From Chloroflexota bacterium (lineage in GTDB: Bacteria; Chloroflexota; Limnocylindria; Limnocylindrales; CSP1-4), in assembly GCA_025935655.1 (NCBI GenBank), contig JAICUV010000146.1:1-8546 (forward strand): DNA of 8,546 bases. Direction: 5' to 3'. The notes beneath the pieces are model-generated. The model had not been told where the DNA came from. It saw only the letters and a list, made by a program, of their open reading frames with translations, and ran no database searches. Both the position numbers and the translations under genes were made by a program. Position 1 is the stretch's first letter. Every line of letters begins with the position of its first letter. Positions 6,182 through 8,546 of this stretch are shown here, piece after piece.

Positions 6182-6196
6182 AGCGGGAGCGCCGCT
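6182..6196. terminator. Weak hairpin between convergent genes
   Basis: AGCGG (6182-6186) and CCGCT (6192-6196) form a 5-bp stem with a 5-nt loop. It fills nearly all of the 18-bp gap between the squalene-cyclase-like stop (6177) and the hydrolase stop (6196-6198 on the minus strand). It has no T-run, and a stem this short is common by chance at this GC content. Confidence 0.22.
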
Positions 6197-7062
6197 CAGA
6201 CCGCGGCCAGCACCTCCCGGAGCGTCACGGCGAACGCGTCGGGGTCGCCGCGCTGGCCGTACTCGCCGCCCAGGAAGCCGCCGTGGTCACTCGGGAAGGG
6301 CACGGTCTCGAGACCCAGGCGCTCTGCGGCCGCCTGCGCGCCTCGGTGGGCGAGCTGGCCGGCGGACTCGACGCCCGCACCCAGGACGATCCGCGTCGGT
6401 GCGGCGCGCAGCGCATCGAAGTCGGGCTCGTAGTGCGTGCTCGAGACGATGTTCTGGCCCAGGAGCGCGTCGTTCCGCGTGCCGTCGTCGCCGGCCGGGA
6501 GGCCGAACATCGCGGGGTCCGGGTCCGGCTGCGCGGCCAGCGCCGCGGTCATCGGCCCCTGGTGGCTGACGACCTGGATGAACCGCGCCATGCCGGTGCC
6601 GAACCCGCTCCGGAGGTACGCGTCGTGGACCGCGCGGCTCGCGGCGAGCGCGCCCTCGCGGTCCGGGACGATGGACGCCAGCGGCGGCTCGTGGGCGACG
6701 AGCGTCCGGACGTCGTCCGGGTGGGCCGCGACGAGGGCCAGCGCGTTCACCGCACCACCGCTGCTCGCGAACACGTCGACGGGACCGCCGCCGATGGCCG
6801 CGATGATCCGGTGGAGGTCGTCCGCGTGCTGTTGCGGTGTGGACTCGCTGGCGGGATCGTCCTTCGTGCTCCGGTCCACGCCCCGGGGATCGTAGGTCAC
6901 GACGGTCCGGTCGGAGAAGTGGCCGGCCAGCGTGCCGAACCCGCCCGCACCCATCGGTGACCCGATGAGGAGGAGCGGCGGCTCCGTGGTGTCCGCCTCG
7001 CGCACGTCGTAGGTGATGACGGCGCCCGGCGCCTCGATGGTCCGGGTCACGGGCTCGCTCAT
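6196..7062 (-). CDS. Alpha/beta hydrolase
   Basis: 288-residue alpha/beta hydrolase, third gene of the arsR operon. LLLIGSPMGAGGFGTLAGHF (30-49) is the strand and oxyanion-hole region. VVTYDPRGVDRS (54-65) is the typical strand-4 motif. FASSGGAVNALAL (98-110) is the nucleophile elbow with Ser101; its first glycine is replaced by Ala99. LVAHEPPL (121-128) is common in this group. PSDHGGFLG (257-265) carries catalytic His260. The acid is probably Glu232 in VLGAGVES, less certain. No signal peptide is present, so it is cytosolic. ATG 7062 overlaps the TGA of the SRPBCC gene by 4 nt (ATGA), so translation is probably coupled. It should share the ArsR-controlled promoter at 7892-7927. The substrate cannot be inferred. 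Confidence 0.88.
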   Translation of the reverse strand: MSEPVTRTIEAPGAVITYDVREADTTEPPLLLIGSPMGAGGFGTLAGHFSDRTVVTYDPRGVDRSTKDDPASESTPQQHADDLHRIIAAIGGGPVDVFASSGGAVNALALVAAHPDDVRTLVAHEPPLASIVPDREGALAASRAVHDAYLRSGFGTGMARFIQVVSHQGPMTAALAAQPDPDPAMFGLPAGDDGTRNDALLGQNIVSSTHYEPDFDALRAAPTRIVLGAGVESAGQLAHRGAQAAAERLGLETVPFPSDHGGFLGGEYGQRGDPDAFAVTLREVLAAV

Positions 7063-7559
7063 GCCGCTGCGCCTTCCTGGAGGATCGCGTCGATCTGGCC
7101 GACGGCCTGGGTCATGCCCTCTTCCATGCCCATCGCCAGGATCTGCTGCATGGCTTCGGTGCTCGGGAAGCGGCTCTCGATCAGCATCCGCGTGCGTCCC
7201 GCGTCGATCGCCTCGATGGTCACGAGGCCCTCGTTGCGCGGGAGCGTGTCGTTCGGCGTCCCGTCGGCGTTCGCGAACCCATCCATGAACACCAGCCGGC
7301 GGGGCGGATCGACCTCGACGACATCCCAGTAGCCGTGGGCCTCCTCACCCGTCGGGCCGGTCATGTGGTAGGCGACGCGGCCCCCGGGCGCCAGGTCGTG
7401 CTCGGTGAAGCTCGCCGGCCAGGCGGGCGGACCCCACCAGCGCTCGAGCTTGCGGGGGTCGGCCCACAGGTCCCACACCCGCTCCGGCGTGGCGTCGAAC
7501 TCGGCGGTGAGCGTCATCGTCAGGGCGGCCGGGTCCTTGCGGACGGCGGTGACTGTCAT
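7059..7559 (-). CDS. SRPBCC / AHSA1-like protein
   Basis: 166-residue START/Bet v1-fold protein of the activator-of-Hsp90-ATPase-1-like group (AHSA1; SRPBCC superfamily). The opening TAEFDATPERVWDLWADPRKLERWWGPP (18-45) is the hallmark first strand and helix. GRVAYHMTGPTGEEAHGYWDVVEVDPPRRLVFMDGF (60-95) gives the central strands. The end MEEGMTQAVGQIDAIL (145-160) is the long C-terminal helix lining the hydrophobic cavity. Family members bind small hydrophobic ligands, and many sit next to an ArsR regulator, as here. The ligand is not identifiable. ATG 7559 overlaps the arsR TGA by 4 nt, and the gene overlaps the hydrolase by 4 nt. The frame extends upstream to 8054 only by reading through arsR in another frame, so 7559 is the start. 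Confidence 0.9.
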   Translation of the reverse strand: MTVTAVRKDPAALTMTLTAEFDATPERVWDLWADPRKLERWWGPPAWPASFTEHDLAPGGRVAYHMTGPTGEEAHGYWDVVEVDPPRRLVFMDGFANADGTPNDTLPRNEGLVTIEAIDAGRTRMLIESRFPSTEAMQQILAMGMEEGMTQAVGQIDAILQEGAAA

Positions 7560-7891
7560 GCCTCGTGCTCCTTGCTGAACGCGATGAGATCCGTCATTCG
7601 GTCGATGCGCCCGCGCCATAGCGCCTCGTACTCGTCGAGGAGGCCGCGGGCGAGCCGCAGCGCTTCGATGTTGGTGCGCACGAGCTTGCGACGGCCGGTG
7701 CGCTCCTTGGTGACCAGGCCCGCCCGCTCGAGCACGGCGATGTGCTTCTGCACCGCCGCGAAGCTCATGGGGTAGTGGGTCGCGAGCTCCACGACACCCT
7801 CGCGGCCGTCGAGCGCGCGAAGGACGATGTCGCGCCGAGTGGCGTCCGCCATGGCGGCGAAGATCCGGTCGGCGTCGAGGACGGTGGTCAT
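7556..7891 (-). CDS. ArsR-family transcriptional repressor
   Basis: 111-residue winged-helix repressor of the ArsR/SmtB family, of typical length. FAAMADATRRDIVLRALDGREGVVELA (11-37) matches the family's first helices. MSFAAVQKHIAVLERAGLVTKERTGRRKLVRTN (42-74) contains the recognition helix (about 43-55) and the wing. No cysteine is present, so the classical metal-sensing CxC site is absent. The form PMSFAAVQKH and the adjacent SRPBCC gene place it in the non-metal group seen next to AHSA1-type genes. ATG 7891 is chosen over an in-frame ATG at 7903 because the latter falls within the -10 hexamer. It heads an operon with the SRPBCC and hydrolase genes and very probably represses itself through the dyad at 7894-7913. 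The inducer is unknown. Confidence 0.92.
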   Translation of the reverse strand: MTTVLDADRIFAAMADATRRDIVLRALDGREGVVELATHYPMSFAAVQKHIAVLERAGLVTKERTGRRKLVRTNIEALRLARGLLDEYEALWRGRIDRMTDLIAFSKEHEA

Positions 7892-7927
7892 AGATACAAC
7901 CATACGGTTGTATGAAGTCGATGTCAA
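7892..7927 (-). promoter_or_regulatory. arsR operon promoter, probably leaderless
   Basis: On the minus strand a perfect -35 TTGACA (7927 to 7922) is followed by a 17-bp spacer and TATGGT (7904 to 7899), which matches 4 of 6 -10 positions. Seven nucleotides later comes the arsR ATG (7891). The start codon therefore coincides with the expected transcription start. No Shine-Dalgarno fits, supporting a leaderless mRNA. Confidence 0.75.
7894..7913. promoter_or_regulatory. ArsR operator dyad over the -10 box
   Basis: ATACAACC (7894-7901) and GGTTGTAT (7906-7913) form a perfect 8-bp inverted repeat around a 4-bp ATAC centre. The dyad covers the -10 hexamer, part of the spacer and the transcription start of arsR. 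It is a markedly AT-richer patch in very GC-rich DNA. ArsR proteins bind as dimers to such dyads and block RNA polymerase; binding here is inferred. Confidence 0.75.
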
Positions 7928-8004
7928 GCCCGGCGCACTTGACCGGGCGTGCGACAGTCGGGGTCGACACCAGTCGCGCGAAGCCACGAACGGGAAGGAG
8001 CGAG

Positions 8005-8109
8005 ATGGGAGCACCCATGTCCAGCCAGAAGGTCACCACCTCCTTGGAAGGCATGAGGTCCCATGCGCACGCTCAATCTCGGCATCCTCGCGCACGTCGA
8101 CGCCGGTAA
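8005..8109 (+). CDS. Candidate leader peptide (uORF) of the ribosomal-protection GTPase
   Basis: A 34-codon frame begins MGAPMSSQKVTTSLEG and ends in an Arg-rich tail at TAA (8107-8109). GGAAGGAG (7993-8000) lies 4 nt before its ATG, a better ribosome-binding site than the one for the GTPase. It overlaps the first 47 nt of the GTPase gene in a different frame. Several codons (GGA, GCA, TTG, GAA) are unlike the window's normal usage, which argues against an ordinary protein but not against a regulatory leader. Drug-controlled ribosomal-protection and methylase genes often carry such leaders. Translation is not shown by sequence alone. Confidence 0.35.
   Translation: MGAPMSSQKVTTSLEGMRSHAHAQSRHPRARRRR
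8038..8059 (+). promoter_or_regulatory. Hairpin that could mask the GTPase ribosome-binding site
   Basis: ACCTC (8038-8042) pairs with GAGGT (8055-8059), the Shine-Dalgarno of the GTPase gene. An inner CCTT-GG-AAGG element (8042-8051) lies within the loop and competes with, or partly extends, the outer stem. A second small hairpin, ATGGG/CCCAT (8005-8018), covers the start of the upstream ORF. The stems are only 5 bp, so the evidence is modest. Confidence 0.3.
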
Positions 8110-8546
8110 GACGACCCTCACCGAGCGGCTCCTCTTCACCGCCGGCGCCATCGACCACGTCGGCAGCGTCGACGCCGGCACCACCCAGACCGACTCGCTC
8201 GAGCTCGAGCGCGAGCGCGGCATCACGATCCGGTCCGCGGTCGCCTCGTTCCTCGTGGGCGACCTCGCGGTCAACCTCGTCGACACCCCGGGGCACCCCG
8301 ACTTCATCGCCGAGGTCGAGCGCGTCCTGGGCGTGCTGGATGGGGCGGTGCTCGTCGTGTCGGCCGTGGAGGGCGTCCAGCCCCAGACGCCGCTCCTGTT
8401 CCGGGCCCTCCAGCGGCTCCATGTCCCGACGCTGGTCTTCGTGAACAAGGTGGATCGCGCCGGCGCCGATCCCGACGCGGTCCTCGCGACGATGGCGCGC
8501 CGGCTCTCGCCCGGCATGCTGCCGATGGGCGCCGACGACGCGAGCC
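8063..8546 (+). CDS. Tet(M)/OtrA-type ribosomal-protection GTPase (EF-G-like), 3'-truncated
   Basis: The first 161 residues of a translation-factor GTPase that continues beyond the window. The G domain motifs are intact: P-loop AHVDAGKT (10-17), switch I ERERGIT (49-55), G3 DTPGH (74-78) and G4 NKVD (128-131). The opening MRTLNLGILAHVDAGKTTLTERLLFTAGAI, then GSVDAGTTQTD (34-44) and VLDGAVLVVSAVEGVQPQT (91-109), follow Tet(M)/Tet(O)/OtrA more closely than EF-G, which starts with a longer N-terminus and a different switch region. Such proteins displace tetracycline from the ribosome. Many environmental actinobacterial-type homologues are chromosomal with unproven drug phenotype. ATG 8063 has GAGG ending 4 nt upstream. 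The missing domains IV and V, including the loop that contacts the drug site, would decide function. Confidence 0.85.
   Translation, partial: MRTLNLGILAHVDAGKTTLTERLLFTAGAIDHVGSVDAGTTQTDSLELERERGITIRSAVASFLVGDLAVNLVDTPGHPDFIAEVERVLGVLDGAVLVVSAVEGVQPQTPLLFRALQRLHVPTLVFVNKVDRAGADPDAVLATMARRLSPGMLPMGADDAS

Noticed and set aside
7923..7967. Plus-strand TTGACC forming a GTCAAG/CTTGAC inverted repeat with the arsR -35, as a divergent GTPase promoter
   Set aside because: No acceptable -10 hexamer lies 16-18 bp downstream; the 6-bp repeat may simply be chance similarity around the consensus -35.
7560..8054. 165-residue N-terminal extension of the SRPBCC protein
   Set aside because: It overlaps arsR in another frame and has no domain; the ATGA overlap at 7556-7559 explains the true start.
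7924..8517. 197-codon minus-strand frame over the GTPase start
   Set aside because: Antisense shadow; the plus strand carries intact G1-G4 GTPase motifs.
1..8546. CRISPR array, tRNA/rRNA, insertion sequence, phage or toxin-antitoxin module
   Set aside because: No regularly spaced repeats, cloverleaf or rRNA-like sequence, transposase or integrase motifs, or typical toxin/antitoxin pair were found on either strand.

Overview
High-GC, densely packed bacterial chromosome (roughly 70% GC by eye, third codon positions almost all G or C). The gene content, a Pro/Ala/Ser-rich 'ACSTPPAP' lipoprotein and several probable leaderless starts suggest an actinobacterium or a high-GC Chloroflexota lineage. 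That assignment is inference; no rRNA or other marker gene is present. I see no insertion sequence, CRISPR array, tRNA or phage gene.

Layout. 1-618 (+) is the 3' two thirds of an ornithine/acetylornithine-type aminotransferase, best matching ornithine aminotransferase. 710-964 (+) encodes a small charged protein of unknown function. 980-2062 (-) encodes a membrane protein with an N-terminal RanBP2-type zinc finger on a DUF4328-like body. 2120-2503 (+) encodes a VOC/glyoxalase-fold protein, divergent from the membrane protein across 57 bp. On the minus strand follow a GTG-started lipoprotein (4301-5053), a dienelactone-hydrolase-family protein (3629-4210) and an AlkZ-type winged-helix DNA glycosylase (2507-3625); the last two are 3 bp apart. 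5248-6177 (+) encodes a squalene-cyclase/prenyltransferase-like alpha-barrel protein with a perfect Shine-Dalgarno. On the minus strand, 7891 down to 6196 is a three-gene operon joined by two 4-nt ATGA overlaps: ArsR repressor, SRPBCC/AHSA1 protein, alpha/beta hydrolase. 8063 to the end (+) is the start of a Tet(M)/OtrA-type ribosomal-protection GTPase.

Regulation visible in the sequence. The arsR promoter has a consensus TTGACA, a 17-bp spacer and TATGGT, with an 8+8 bp perfect dyad (7894-7913) over the -10, and the ATG only 7 nt after the -10. This is a clear self-repressed, probably leaderless operon. The divergent pair at 2062/2120 shows the same -10-to-ATG spacing of 6 nt on both sides. 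The GTPase is preceded by a 34-codon upstream ORF with its own strong ribosome-binding site, and a hairpin that would pair the GTPase Shine-Dalgarno. This resembles a translational attenuator and is the most interesting candidate here, though unproven.

The genes do not form one pathway. The window looks like a mixed chromosomal segment of small detoxification, repair and regulation units with frequent strand switches. I did not find convincing evidence for a large new multi-gene system.
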